The position numbers and the translations under genes were made by a program. A stretch of 64,000 bases of DNA from Calliopsis andreniformis (taxonomy: Eukaryota; Arthropoda; Insecta; Hymenoptera; Andrenidae), in NCBI RefSeq assembly GCF_051401765.1, contig NW_027480450.1:4836001-4900000 (forward strand), written 5' to 3'. Shown one piece after another: positions 40,140 through 54,090 of the stretch. The notes under the pieces are model-generated. The model was not told where the DNA came from. It did no database searches and was given only the letters and a program-made list of their open reading frames with translations. Position 1 is the first letter of the stretch. Each line of letters starts with the position of its first letter.

Positions 40140-43000
40140 TATCAATACCCAATCTTCAATCCTCAATCCTCAATCCTCAATACTCAATCCTCAATCCTCA
40201 ATCATCAACCCTCAATCTTCAATACTCAATCCTCAATCCTCAATTCTCAATACTCAATTCTCAACCATCAATCCTCAATTCTCAATACTCAATAGAATAT
40301 CCTGAATTCGCAGGATTCAATACTCAAACCTCAATCCTCAACCCTCAGCCCTCATCCTCCATCCTCGATCCTCAATCCTCAATCCTCAATCTTCAATCCT
40401 CAATACTCAATCTTCAATCCTCAATCCTCAATCCTCAATACTCAATCCTCAATCCTCAACCCTCAATCCTCAATCCACAATACCCATTCCTCATTTTTCC
40501 ATCCTCAATACTCAATCTTCAGTCCTCAATCCTCAATCCTCAATCCTCAATCCTCAATCCTCAATCATCAATACTCAATCTTCAATACTCAATCCTCAAT
40601 CCTCAATTCTCAATCCTCAATACTCAACCATCAATCCTCAATTCTCAATACGCAACAGAATATCCTGAATTCTCAGGTTTCAATACTCAAACCTCAATCC
40701 TCGACCCTCAGCCCTCATCCTCCATCCTCGATACTCAATCCTCAATCCTCAATCTTCAATCTTCAATACTCAATCTTCAATCTTCAATCCTCAATCCTCA
40801 ATCCACAACCTTCAATGCACAATACTCAATCTTCAATCCCCAATCCTCAATCTTCAATCCTCAATCCTCAATCCTCAATACTCAATCCTCAAACCTCAAT
40901 CTTCAATCCTCAATACTCAATCTTGAATCCTCAATACTCAATCCTCAATCCTCAATCCTCAATCATCAATCCTCAATCTTCAATACTCAATCCTCAACCC
41001 TCAATCCTCAGTCCTCAATACTCAACCATCAATCCTCAAACTTCAATCCTCAATACTCAATCTTCAATCCTCAATCCTCAATCCTCAATCCTCAGTTCAC
41101 AATCCTCAATTATCAATCCTCAATCTTCAATACTCAATCCTCAATCCTCAATTCTCAATCCGCAATACTCAATCATCAATCCTCAGTCCTCAATACTCAA
41201 TAGAATATCCTGAATTCGCTGGGTTCAGTACTCAAACCTCTATCCTCAACCTTCAGCCCTCATCCTCCATCCTCGATCATCAATCCTCAATCTTCAATCC
41301 TCAATACTCAATCTTCAATCCTCAATCCTCAATCCTCAGTCCTCAATATTCAATCCTCAATACTCAATCTTCAACCCTCAAACCTCAACCCTCAGCCCTC
41401 ATCCTCCATCCTCAATCCTCAATCCTGAATTCTCAATCTTCAATCCTCAATACTCAATCATCAATCCTCAATCTTCAATCCTCAATCCTCAATCCTCAAT
41501 CCCCAGTCCTCAAACTTCAATCCTCAATGCTCAATCCTCAATCCTCTGTCCTCAGTCCTCAATCCTCAGTCCTCAATCCTCAAACCTCAATCCTCAACCG
41601 TCAGTCCTCGTCCTCAATCCACAGCCCTCAATCATCAATCCTCAATCTTCAATCATCAATATTTAACCTTCAATCCTCAATCCTCATTCCTCAATCCTCA
41701 ATCCTCAATCCTCAATGTTCAATCCTCAATACCCAATCCTCAATCTTCAATCCTCAAGCCTCAAACCTCAATCCTCGATCCTCAATCCTCAGTTCTCAAA
41801 CCACAAACCTGAATCCTCAATCCTGAATCCTCAATCTTCAGCCCTCAGTCCTCAACAATCAGTTGTCAATCCTCTATCCTCAATAGAAAATCCTCAATTC
41901 GCAGTTTTCAATGCTCAATACTCAATCAGCAATCTTCAAATCTCTATTCACAAACATCAATTCTCATCACTCAGCCCTCAACACTCAGTCCTCAATGTTC
42001 AATCCTCAATCCTCATACCTCAATCTTCAATCCTCAATACTGAATCTCCAATCCTCAGTCCCAAATCCTCAATCTTCAATCCTCAATCCTCAATCCTCAA
42101 TCCTCAATCCCCAATCCTCAATCTTCAATCCTGAATACTCAATCTTCAATCCTCAATCCTCAATCCTCAATCCTCAATCCACAATCCTCAATCATCAATC
42201 CTCAATCTTCAATACTCAATCCTCAATTCTCAATTCTCAATCCTCAATACTCAATCTTCAAACCTCAATTTTCAATCCTCAATCCTCAATCCTCAATCCT
42301 CAATCCTCAATCCTCAATCCCCAACCCTCAATCTTCAATCCTCAATACTGAATCTTCAATCCTCAATCCTCAATCCTCAATCTTCAATCCTCAATACTCA
42401 ATCTTGAATCCTCAACACTCAATCTTCAATCCTCAATCCTCAATCCTCAATCCTCAATCCTCAATCCTCAATCATCAATCCTCAATCTTCAATACTCAAT
42501 CCTCAATCCTCAATTCTCTATCCTCAATACTCAACCATCAATCCTCAATTCTCAGTACTCAATAGAATATCCTGAATTCGCAGGATTCAATACTCAAACC
42601 TCAATCCTCAACCCTCAGCCCTCATCCTCCGTCCTCGATCCTCAATCCTCAACTCTCAATCCTCAATCATCAATCCTCAATCTTCAATACTCAATCCTCA
42701 ATCCTCAATTCTCAATCCTCAATACTCAACCATCAATCCTCAATTCTCAGTACTCAATAGAATATCCTGAATTCGCAGGATTCAATACTCAAACCTCAAT
42801 CCTCAACCCTCAGCCCTCATCCTCCATCCTCGATCCTCAATCCTCATTCCACAACCTTCAATCCTCAATAGTCAATCCTCAATCCTCAATCCTCAATCCT
42901 CAATCCTCAATCCTCAATCCTCAATCCTCAATCCTCAATCCTCAATCCTCAATCCTCAATCCCCAATCCTCAATCTTCAATCCTAGATACTCAACCTTCA
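40140..43000 (+). repeat. 2.9-kb segment shared with 51224-54090
   Basis: Offset 11084 over most of its length, for example CATTTTTCC at 40493 and 51577 and ORF starts at 41911 and 52995. The offset becomes 11091 after about 42500, one extra monomer in the second copy. It contains the X-like form GAATTCGCTGGGTTC near 41213/52297 that is rare elsewhere. Scattered substitutions separate the copies. Confidence 0.85.
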
Positions 43001-44224
43001 ATTCTCAATCCTCAATCCTCAATCCTCAATCCTCAATCCTCAATCCTCAATCATCAATCCTCAATCTTCAATCATCAATCCTCAATACTCAATCTTCAAT
43101 CCCCAATCCTCAATCCTCAATACTCAATCCTCAATCCTCAATCATCAACCCTCAATCTTCAATACTCAATCCTCAATCCTCAATTCTCAATACTCAATTC
43201 TCAACCATCAATCCTCAATTCTCAATACTCAACAGAATATCCTGAATTCGCAGGATTCAATACTCAAACCTCAATCCTCAACCCTCAGCCCTCATCCTCC
43301 ATCATCGATCCTCAATCCTCAATCCTCAACCTTCAATCCTCAATACTCAATCTTCAATCCTCAATCCTCAATCCTCAATACTCAATCCTCAATCCTCAAC
43401 CCTCAATCCTCAATCCACAATCCCCAATCCTCATTTTTCCATCCTCAATACTCAATCTTCAGTCCTCAATCCTCAATCCTCAATCCTCAATCCTCAATCC
43501 TCAAACCTCAATCATCAATACTCAATCTTCAATACTCAATCCTCAATCCTCAATTCTCAATCCTCAATCCTCAATCCTCAATCCTCAATCCTCAATCCTC
43601 AATCCTCAATCCTCAATCTTCAATCCTCAATGCTCAATCTTCAATCCTCTATCCTCAGTCCTCAAACCTCAGTTCTGAATCCTCAATCCTGAATCCTCAA
43701 CCTTCAGCCCTCAGTCCTCAACAATCAGTTGTCAAACCTCAATCCTCAATAGAATATCCTCAATTCACAGTTTTCAATACTCAATACTCAATCTGCAATC
43801 TTCAAATCTCTATCCACAAACATCAATTCTCATCACTCAGCCCTCAACACTCAGTCCTCAATGTTCAATACTCAATCCTCAACCCTCAATCTTCAATCCT
43901 CAATAATGAATCTTCAATCCTCAGTCCCAAATCCTCAATCTTCAATCCTCAATCTGCAATCCTCCATCCTCAATCCCCAATTCTCAAACTTCAATCCTAA
44001 ATACTCAATCTTCAATCCTCAATCCTCAATCCTCAATCCTCAATCCTCAATCCTCAATCCTCAATCCTCAATCCTTAATCCCCAATCCTCAATCCTTAAT
44101 CCTCAATCCTCAAACCTCAATCCTCAACCGTCAGTCCTCGTCCTCAATCCTCAACCCACAATCCTCAATCCTCAATCTTCAATCCTCAATCCTCAATCCT
44201 CAATCCTCAATCCTCAATCCTCAA
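43001..44224 (+). repeat. X block then Y block, mosaic
   Basis: 43190-43550 matches 54500-54850 (offset about 11300), carrying an X block and CATTTTTCC. A Y block follows at 43720. The stretch after 43861 begins like 29488 and 36680 and then departs from them. Confidence 0.7.
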
Positions 44225-45547
44225 CCCTCAATCGTCAGTCTTCAATCATCAATACTCAATCTTCAATTCTCAATCCTCAATCCTCAATCCTCAGTCCTCA
44301 TTCTGAAATCCTCAATACCCAATCCTCAATCTTCAATCTTCAATGCTCAATCCTCAATCCTCAATCCGCAAACCTCAATCCTCAGTCCTCAAACATCAAT
44401 CCTGAATCCTCAATCCTGAATCCTCAATCTTCATCCCTGAGTCCTCGGCAATCAGTTGTCAATCCTCAGTCCTCAATAGAATATCCTCAATTCACAGTTT
44501 TCAATACTCAATACTCAATCTGCAATCTTCAAATCTCTATCCACAAACATCAATGCTCATCACTCAACCCTCAACACTCAGTCCCCAATCCTCAATCTTC
44601 AATCCTCAATCCTCAATCCTCAATCCTCAATACTCAATTTTCAATCCTCAGTCCCCAGTCCTCAATATTCGGCCCTCAATCCTCAATCCTCAGTCCTCAA
44701 TCCTCAGTCCTCAATCTTCAATCCTCAATATTCAATCTTCAATCCTCAATCCTCAATCCTCAATTCTCAATACTCAATCCTCAATCCTCAATCCTCAATC
44801 CTCAATCCTCAATCCTCAATTCTCAGTCTTCAATACTCAATACTCAATCTTCAATCCTCTATCCTCAGTCCTCAAACCTCAGTTCTGAATCCTCAATCCT
44901 GAATCCTCAACTTTCAGCCCTCAGTCCTCAACAGTCAGTTGTTAATCCTCAATCCTCAATAGAATATCCTCAATTCACAGTTTTCTATACTCAATACTCA
45001 ATCTGCAATCTTCAAATCTCTATCCACAAACATCAATTCTCATCACTCAGCCCTCAACACTCAGTCCTCAATGTTCAATCCTCAATCCTCAATCCTCAAT
45101 CCTCAATCATCAATCCTCAATCTTCAATACTCAATCCTCAATCCTCAATTCTCAATCCTCAATACTCAACCATCAATCCTCAATTCTCAGTACTCAATAG
45201 AATATCCTGAATTCGCAGGATTCAATACTCAATTCTCAATCTGCTATCTTCAAATCTCCATCCACAAACATCAATTATCATCACTCAACCATCAACTCTC
45301 AGTCCCCAATCCTCAATCTTCAATCCTCAGTCCTCAATCCTCAATCCTCAATCTTCAATCTTCAATCCTCAATACTCAATCTTCAATCCTCAATCCTCAA
45401 TCCTCAATCCTCAATCATCAATTCTCAACCCTCACTCGTCAGTCTTCAATCATCAATACTCAATCTTCAATTCTCACTCCTCAATCCTCAATCCTCAGTC
45501 CTCATTCTGAAATCCTCAATCCTCAATACTCAATCTTCAATCCTTAA
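44225..45547 (+). repeat. 1.3-kb segment, member 2 of 3
   Basis: Offset 13855 from member 1. It is followed by an abrupt switch at 45548 into a second copy of its own X-type tail (CTCAACCATC, GAATTCGCAGG, ATCTGCTATC), repeated about 367 bp after 45200. Confidence 0.85.
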
Positions 45548-46429
45548 TCCTCAACCATCAATCCTCAATTCTCAGTACTCAATAGAATATCCTGAATTCG
45601 CAGGATTCAATACTCAATTCTCAATCTGCTATCTTCAAATCTCCATCCACAAACATCAATTATCATCACTCAACCATCAACTCTCAGTCCCCAATCCTCA
45701 ATCTTCAATCCTCAATCCTCAATCCTCAATCCTCAATCCTCAATCCTCAATCCTCAGTTCACATTCCTCAATTATCAATCCTCAATCTTCAATACTCAAT
45801 CCTCAATCCTCAATTCTCAATCCTCAATACTCAATCATCAATCCTCAGTCATCAATACTCAATAGAATATCCTGAATTCGCAGGGTTCAGTACTCAAACC
45901 TCAATCGTCAACCCTCAGCGCTCATCCTCCATCCTCGATCCTCAATCCTCAATCTTCAATCCTCAATACTCAATCTTCAATCCTCAATCCTCAATCCTCA
46001 ATCCTCAATATTAAATCCTCAATACTCAATCTTCAATCCTCAAACCTCAACCCTCAGCCCTCATCCTCCATCCTCAATCCTCAATCCTCAATTCTCAATC
46101 TTCAATCCTCAATACTCAATCATCAATCCTCAATCCTCAATCCTCAATCCTCAATCCTCAATCCCCAGTCCTCAATCTTCAATCCTCAATGCTCAATCCT
46201 CAATCCTCTATCCTCAGTCCTCAATCCTCAGTCCTCAATCCTCAAACCTCAATCCTCAACCGTCAGTCCTCGTCCTCAATCCACAACCCTCAATCATCAA
46301 TCCTCAATCTTCAATCATCAATATTTAACCTTCAATCCTCAATCCTCATTCCTCAATCCTCAATCCTCAATCCTCAATATTCAATCCTCAATACCCAATC
46401 CTCAATACCCAATCCTCAATCTTCAATCC
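45548..46429 (+). repeat. X-rich heptamer stretch
   Basis: X blocks near 45595 and 45880 (the second as GCAGGGTTC). From about 46050 it resembles 41390-41750 and 52480-52830 (CTCAACCGTCAGTCCTCG, AATATTTAACC). Confidence 0.7.
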
Positions 46430-47020
46430 TCAATCCTCAAACCTCAATCCTCGATCCTCAATCCTCAGTTCTCAAACCACAAACCTGAATCCTCAATCCT
46501 GAATCCTCAATCTTCAGCCCTCAGTCCTCAACAATCAGTTGTCAATCCTCTATCCTCAATACAATATCCTCAATTCGCAGTTTTCAATGCTCAATACTCA
46601 ATCTGCAATCTTCAAATCTCTATTCACAAACATCAATTCTCATCACTCAGCCCTCAACACTCAGTCCTCAATGTTCAATCCTCAATCCTCAATCCTCAAT
46701 CCTCAACCTTCAATCCTCAATACTCAATCTTCAATCCTCAATCCTCAATCCTCAATCCTCAATCCTCATTCTTCAATCCTCAAAACCCAAGCCTCAATCT
46801 TCAATCCTCAATCCTCAATCCTCAATTCTCAAACCTCAATCATCAATCCTCAGTCCTCAAACATCAATACTCAACCCTCAGTCCTCGACCTCAATCCACA
46901 ACCCTCAATACTCAATCCTCAACCTTCAATCATCATTATTCAATCTTCAGTCCTCAATGCTCAATCCTCAATCCTTAATCCTCAATCTTCAATCCTCAAT
47001 CCCCAGTCCTCAATCCTCAA
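46430..47020 (+). repeat. 0.6-kb segment shared with 48773-49363
   Basis: Offset 2343. The series AATACAATATCCTC, CAATGCTCAATACTC, CAAAACCCAAGCC and CATCATTATTC occurs in both. One difference noted is CTCGACCTC versus CTCGTCCTC near 46885/49228. Confidence 0.8.
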
Positions 47021-48280
47021 TCCTCAGTCCTCATTCTGAAATCCTCAATACCCAATCCTCAATCTTCAATCTTCAATGCTCAATCCTCAATCCTCAATCC
47101 GCAAACCTCAATCCTCAGTCCTCAAACATCAATCCTGAATCCTCAATCCTGAATCCTCAATCTTCATCCCTGAGTCCTCGGCAATCAGTTGTCAATCCTC
47201 AGTCCTCAATAGAATATCCTCAATTCACAGTTTTCAATACTCAATACTCAATCTGCAATCTTCAAATCTCTATCCACAAACATCAATGCTCATCACTCAA
47301 CCCTCAACACTCAGTCCCCAATCCTCAATCTTCAATCCTCAATCCTCAATCCTCAATCCTCAATACTCAATCTTCAATCCTCAGTCCCCAGTCCTCAATA
47401 TTCGGCCCTCAATCCTCAATCCTCAGTCCTCAATCCTCAGTCCTCAATCTTCAATCCTCAATATTCAATCTTCAATCCTCAATCCTCAATCCTCAATTCT
47501 CAATACTCAATCCTCAATCCTCAATCCTCAATCCTCAATCCTCAATCCTCAATTCTCAGTCTTCAATACTCAATACTCAATCTTCAATCCTCTATCCTCA
47601 GTCCTCAAACCTCAGTTCTGAATCCTCAATCCTGAATCCTCAACTTTCAGCCCTCAGTCCTCAACAGTCAGTTGTTAATCCTCAATCCTCAATAGAATAT
47701 CCTCAATTCACAGTTTTCTATACTCAATACTCAATCTGCAATCTTCAAATCTCTATCCACAAACATCAATTCTCATCACTCAGCCCTCAACACTCAGTCC
47801 TTAATTGTCAATCCTCAATCCTCAATCCTCAATCCTCAATCATCAATCCTCAATCTTCAATACTCAATCCTCAATCCTCAATTCTCAATCCTCAATACTC
47901 AACCATCAATCCTCAATTCTCAGTACTCAATAGAATATCCTGAATTCGCAGGATTCAATACTCAATTCTCAATCTGCTATCTTCAAATCTCCATCCACAA
48001 ACATCAATTATCATCACTCAACCATCAACTCTCAGTCCCCAATCCTCAATCTTCAATCCTCAGTCCTCAATCCTCAATCCTCAATCTTCAATCTTCAATC
48101 CTCAATACTCAATCTTCAATCCTCAATCCTCAATCCTCAATCCTCAATCATCAATTCTCAACCCTCACTCGTCAGTCTTCAATCATCAATACTCAATCTT
48201 CAATTCTCACTCCTCAATCCTCAATCCTCAGTCCTCATTCTGAAATCCTCAATCCTCAATACTCAATCTTCAATCCTTAA
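47012..48280 (+). repeat. 1.3-kb segment, member 3 of 3
   Basis: Offset 2733 from member 2. A visible difference is CTTAATTGTCAATCC versus CTCAATGTTCAATCC near 47800/45067. The match ends at 48280/45547. Confidence 0.85.
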
Positions 48281-51223
48281 TCCTCAATCCTCAATCCTCA
48301 ATCCTCAATCCTCAATCCTCAACCATCAATCCTCAATACTCAATCCTCAATCCTCAATCCTCAATCCTCAATCCTCAATCCTCAACCATCAATCCTCAAT
48401 ACTCAATCCTCAATCCTCAATACTCAATCCTCAATCCTCAATCCCCAATCCTCAATCTTCAATCCTCAATACTCAATCTTCAATCCTCAATCCTCAATCC
48501 TCAATCCTCCACCCTCAATCCTCAATTCTCAACCATCAATCCTCAATTCTCAATACTCAACAGAATATCCTGAATTCGCAGGATTCAATACTCAAACCTC
48601 AATCCTCAACCCTCAGCCCTCATCCTCCATCCTCGATCCTCAATCCTCAATCCTCAACCTTCAATCCACAATACTCAATCTTCAATCCTCAATCCTCAAT
48701 CCTCAATCCTCAATCCTCAATCCTCAATCCTCAGTTCACATTCCTCAATTATCAATCCTCAATCTTCAATCCTCAATCCTCAAACCTCAATCCTCGATCC
48801 TCAATCCTCAGTTCTCAAACCACAAACCTGAATCCTCAATCCTGAATCCTCAATCTTCAGCCCTCAGTCCTCAACAATCAGTTGTCAATCCTCTATCCTC
48901 AATACAATATCCTCAATTCGCAGTTTTCAATGCTCAATACTCAATCTGCAATCTTCAAATCTCTATTCACAAACATCAATTCTCATCACTCAGCCCTCAA
49001 CACTCAGTCCTCAATGTTCAATCCTCAATCCTCAATCCTCAATCCTCAACCTTCAATCCTCAATACTCAATCTTCAATCCTCAATCCTCAATCCTCAATC
49101 CTCAATCCTCATTCTTCAATCCTCAAAACCCAAGCCTCAATCTTCAATCCTCAATCCTCAATCCTCAATTCTCAAACCTCAATCATCAATCCTCAGTCCT
49201 CAAACATCAATACTCAACCCTCAGTCCTCGTCCTCAATCCACAACCCTCAATACTCAATCCTCAACCTTCAATCATCATTATTCAATCTTCAGTCCTCAA
49301 TGCTCAATCCTCAATCCTTAATCCTCAATCTTCAATCCTCAATCCCCAGTCCTCAATCTTCTATCCTCAATCCTCAATTCACAATTCTCAATCCTCAGTC
49401 CTCGGGCCTCAGTCCTCAAACCTCAATCCGCAAACCTCAGCCCTCATCCTCAATCCTCAATCCTCAATCCCCAATCCTCAATCCTCGATACTCAATCCTC
49501 AATACTCAACCTACAATCCTCAATACTCAATCTTCAATCCTCAATCCTCAATCCTCAATCCTCAATCCTCAATCCTCAATCGTCAATCCTCAACCTTCGA
49601 TACTCAATCCTCAATCCTCAGTCCTCAATCCTCAATCGTCAATCATCAATACTCAATCTTCAATACTCAATCCTCAATCCTCAATACTCAATCCTCAACC
49701 CTCAATCCTCAGTCCTCAAACCTCAATCCCGAATCCTCAATCCTGAATCCTCAATCTTCAGCCCTCAGTCCTCAACAATCAATTGTCAATCCTCAATCCT
49801 CAATAGAGTATCCTCAATTCACAGTTTTCAATACTCAATCCCCATTCTTCATTATTCAAATCTCAATACACAAACGTCAATTCTCATCACTCAACCCTCA
49901 ACACTCAGTCCTCAATCTTCAATCCTCAATCCTCAATCCTCAATCTTCAATCCTCAATACTCAACCTTCAATCATCAATCCTCAATCCTCAATCCTCAAC
50001 ACTCAATCCTCAATCCTCAATCCTCAATGTTCAATCCGCAATACCCAATCCTCAATCTTCAATCCTCAATCCTCAATCCTCAATCCTCAGTCCTCAATCC
50101 TCTATCCTCAGTCCTCAAACCTCAGTTCTGAATCCTCAATCCTGAATCCTCAACTTTCAGCCCTCAGTCCTCAACAATCAGTTGTCAATCTTCAATCCTC
50201 AATAGAGTATCCTCAACTCACAGTTTTCAATACTCAATACTCAATCTGCAATCTTCAAATCTCTATCCACAAACATCAATTCTCATCACTCAGCCCTCAA
50301 CACTCAGTCCTCAACGTTCAATCCTCAATCCTCAACTCTCAATCTTCAATCCTCAATAATGAATCTTCAATCCTCAGTCCCAAATACTCAATTTTCAATA
50401 CCCAATTCTCAATCCTCAATTCTCAATCCCCAATCCTCAATCTTCAATCCTCAATACTCAATCTTCAATCCTCAATCCTCAATCCTCAATCCTCAATCCT
50501 CAATCCTCAATCCTCAATACTCAATCTTCAATCCTTAATCCTCAATCCTCAATCCTCAATCCTCAATCCTCAATCATCAATCCTCAATCTTCAATACTCA
50601 ATCCTCAATCCTCAATTCTCAATCCTCAATACTCAACCATCAATCCTCAATTCTCAGTACTCAATAGAATATCCTGAATTCGCAGGATTCAATACTCAAA
50701 CCTCAATCCTCAACCCTCAGCCCTCATCCTCCATCCTCGTTCCTCAATCCTCAATCCACAACCTTCAATCCTCAATAGTCAATCTTCAATCCTCAATCCT
50801 CAATCCTCAATCCTCAATCCTCAATCCTCAATCCTCAATCCTCAATCCTCAATCCTCAATCCTCAATCCCCAATCCTCAATCTTCAATCCTCGATACTCA
50901 ATCTTCAATCCTCAATCCTCAATCCTCAATCCTCAATCATCAGTCCTCAATCTTCAATACACAACCCTCAATCCTCAATTCTCAATCCTCAATACTCAAC
51001 CATCAATCCTCAATTCTCAATACTCAATAGAATATCCTGAATTCGCAGGATTCAATACTCAAACCTCAATCCTCAACCCTCAGCCCTCATCCTCCATCCT
51101 CGATCCTCAATCATCAATCCTCAATCTTCAATCCTCAATACTCAATCTTCAATCCTCAATCCTCAATCCTCAATCCTCAATCCTCAATCCTCAATACTCA
51201 ATCCCCAATCCTCAATCATCAAT
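48281..51223 (+). repeat. Heptamer mosaic holding the longest open frame
   Basis: Contains the partner of 46430-47020 (48773-49363), Y blocks near 48870, 49775 and 50175, and X blocks near 48569, 50675 and 51039. One + frame stays open from 48882 to 51389 (835 codons) because no TAA, TAG or TGA variant falls in that frame. The reading is only the SILNPQS repeat with X- and Y-block variations, so I do not call it a gene. Confidence 0.75.
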
Positions 51224-54090
51224 CCTCAATACCCAATCTTCAATCCTCAATCCTCAATCCTCAATACTCAATCCTCAATCCTCAATCATCAACGCTCAAT
51301 CTTCAATACTCAACCCTCAATCCTCAATTCTCAATACTCAATTCTCAACCATCAATCCTCAATTCTCAATACTCAACAGAATATCCTGAATTCGCAGGAT
51401 TCAATACTCAAACCTCAATCCTCAACCCTCAGCCCTCATCCTCCATCCTCGATCCTCAATCCTCAATCCTCAACCTTCAATCCTCAATACTCAATCTTCA
51501 ATCCTCAATCCTCAATCCTCAATACTCAATCCTCAATCCTCAACCCTCAATCCTCAATCCACAATACCCATTCCTCATTTTTCCATCCTCAATACTCAAT
51601 CTTCAGTCCTCAATCCTCAATCCTCAATCCTCAATCCTCAATCCTCAATCATCAATACTCAATCTTCAATACTCAATCCTCAATCCTCAATTCTCAATCC
51701 TCAATACTCAACCATCAATCCTCAATTCTCAATACGCAACAGAATATCCTGAATTCTCAGGTTTCAATACTCAAACCTCAATCCTCGACCCTCAGCCCTC
51801 ATCCTCCATCCTCGATACTCAATCCTCAATCCTCAACCTTCAATCCTCAATACTCAATCTTCAATCTTCAATCCTCAATCCTCAATCCACAACCTTCAAT
51901 CCACAATACTCAATCTTCAATCCCCAATCCTCAATCTTCAATCCTCAATCCTCAATCCTCAATACTCAATCCTCAAACCTCAACCTTCAATCCTCAATAC
52001 TCAATCTTGAATCCTCAATACTCAATCCTCAATCCTCAATCCTCAATCATCAATCCTCAATCTTCAATACTCAATCCTCAATCCTCAATCCTCAGTCCTC
52101 AATACTCAACCATCAATCCTCAAACTTCAATCCTCAATACTCAATCTTCAATCCTCAATCCTCAATCCTCAATCCTCAGTTCACAATCCTCAATTATCAA
52201 TCCTCAATCTTCAATACTCAATCCTCAATCCTCAATTCTCAATCCTCAATACTCAATCATCAATCCTCAGTCCTCAATACTCAATAGAATATCCTGAATT
52301 CGCTGGGTTCAGTACTCAAACCTCAATCCTCAACCCTCAGCCCTCATCCTCCATCCTCGATCATCAATCCTCAATCCTCAATCCTCAATACTCAATCTTC
52401 AATCCTCAATCCTCAATCCTCAATCCTCAATATTCAATCCTCAATACTCAATCTTCAACCCTCAAACCTCAACCCTCAGCCCTCATCCTCCATCCTCAAT
52501 TCTCAATCCTGAATTCTCAATCTTCAATCCTCAATACTCAATCATCAATCCTCAATCTTCAATCCTCAATCCTCAATCCTCAATCCCCAGTCCTCAAACT
52601 TCAATCCTCAATGCTCAATCCTCAATCCTCTATCCTCAGTCCTCAATCCTCAGTCCTCAATCCTCAAACCTCAATCCTCAGCCGTCAGTCCTCGTCCTCA
52701 ATCCACAGCCCTCAATCATCAATCCTCAATCTTCAATCATCAATATTTAACCTTCAATCCTCAATCCTCATTCCTCAATCCTCAATCCTCAATCCTCAAT
52801 GTTCAATCCTCAATACCCAATCCTCAATCTTCAATCCTCAATCCTCAAACCTCAATCCTCGATCCTCAATCCTCAGTTCTCAAACCACAAACCTGAATCC
52901 TCAATCCTGAATCCTCAATCTTCAGCCCTCAGTCCTCAACAATCAGTTGTCAATCCTCTATCCTCAATAGAATATCCTCAATTCGCAGTTTTCAATGCTC
53001 AATACTCAATCTGCAATCTTCAAATCTCTATTCACAAACATCAATTCTCATCACTCAGCCCTCAACACTCAGTCCTCAATGTTCAATACTCAATCCTCAT
53101 ACCTCAATCTTCAATCCTCAATACTGAATCTCCAATCCTCAGTCCCAAATCCTCAATCTTCAATCCTCAATCCTCAATCCTCAATCCTCAATCCCCAATC
53201 CTCAATCTTCAATCCTGAATACTCAATCTTCAATCCTCAATCCTCAATCCTCAATCCACAATCCTCAATCATCAATCCTCAATCTTCAATACTCAATCCT
53301 CAATTCTCAATTCTCAATCCTCAATACTCAATCTTCAAACCTCAATTTTCAATCCTCAATCCTCAATCCTCAATCCTCAATCCTCAATCCTCAATCCCCA
53401 ACCCTCAATCTTCAATCCTCAATACTCAATCTTCAATCCTCAATCCTCAATCCTCAATCTTCAATCCTCAATACTCAATCTTGAATCCTCAATACTCAAT
53501 CTTCAATCCTCAATCCTCAATCCTCAATCCCCAATCCTCAATCCTCAATCCTCAATCATCAATCCTCAATCTTCAATACTCAATCCTCAATCCTCAATCC
53601 TCAATTCTCAATCCTCAATACTCAACCATCAATCCTCAATTCTCAGTACTCAATAGAATATCCTGAATTCGCAGGATTCAATACTCAAACCTCAATCCTC
53701 AACCCTCAGCCCTCATCCTCCGTCCTCGATCCTCAATCCTCAATTCTCAATCCTCAATCATCAATCCTCAATCTTCAATACTCAATCCTCAATCCTCAAT
53801 TCTCAATCCTCAATACTCAACCATCAATCCTCAATTCTCAGTACTCAATAGAATATCCTGAATTCGCAGGATTCAATACTCAAACCTCAATCCTCAACCC
53901 TCAGCCCTCATCCTCCATCCTCGATCCTCAATCCTCAATCCACAACCTTCAATCCTCAATAGTCAATCCTCAATCCTCAATCCTCAATCCTCAATCCTCA
54001 ATCCTCAATCCTCAATCCTTAATCCTCAATTCTCAATCCTCAATCCTCAATCCCCAATCCTCAATCTTCAATCCTCGATACTCAATCTTC
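51224..54090 (+). repeat. Partner of 40140-43000
   Basis: Offset 11084, rising to 11091. Beyond 54090 an additional X-bearing piece (54168-54310, with CTCTACCCTCAGCCCTCAGCC, also seen at 35335) is present and raises the offset to about 11300. Confidence 0.85.

Noticed and set aside
48882..51389. Long + strand open frames read as SILNPQS-repeat proteins
   Set aside because: All three + frames give the same peptide because the unit is 7 bp without stops. Starts and stops are chance monomer variants, and there is no ribosome binding site, signal peptide, non-repeat domain or codon-position pattern.
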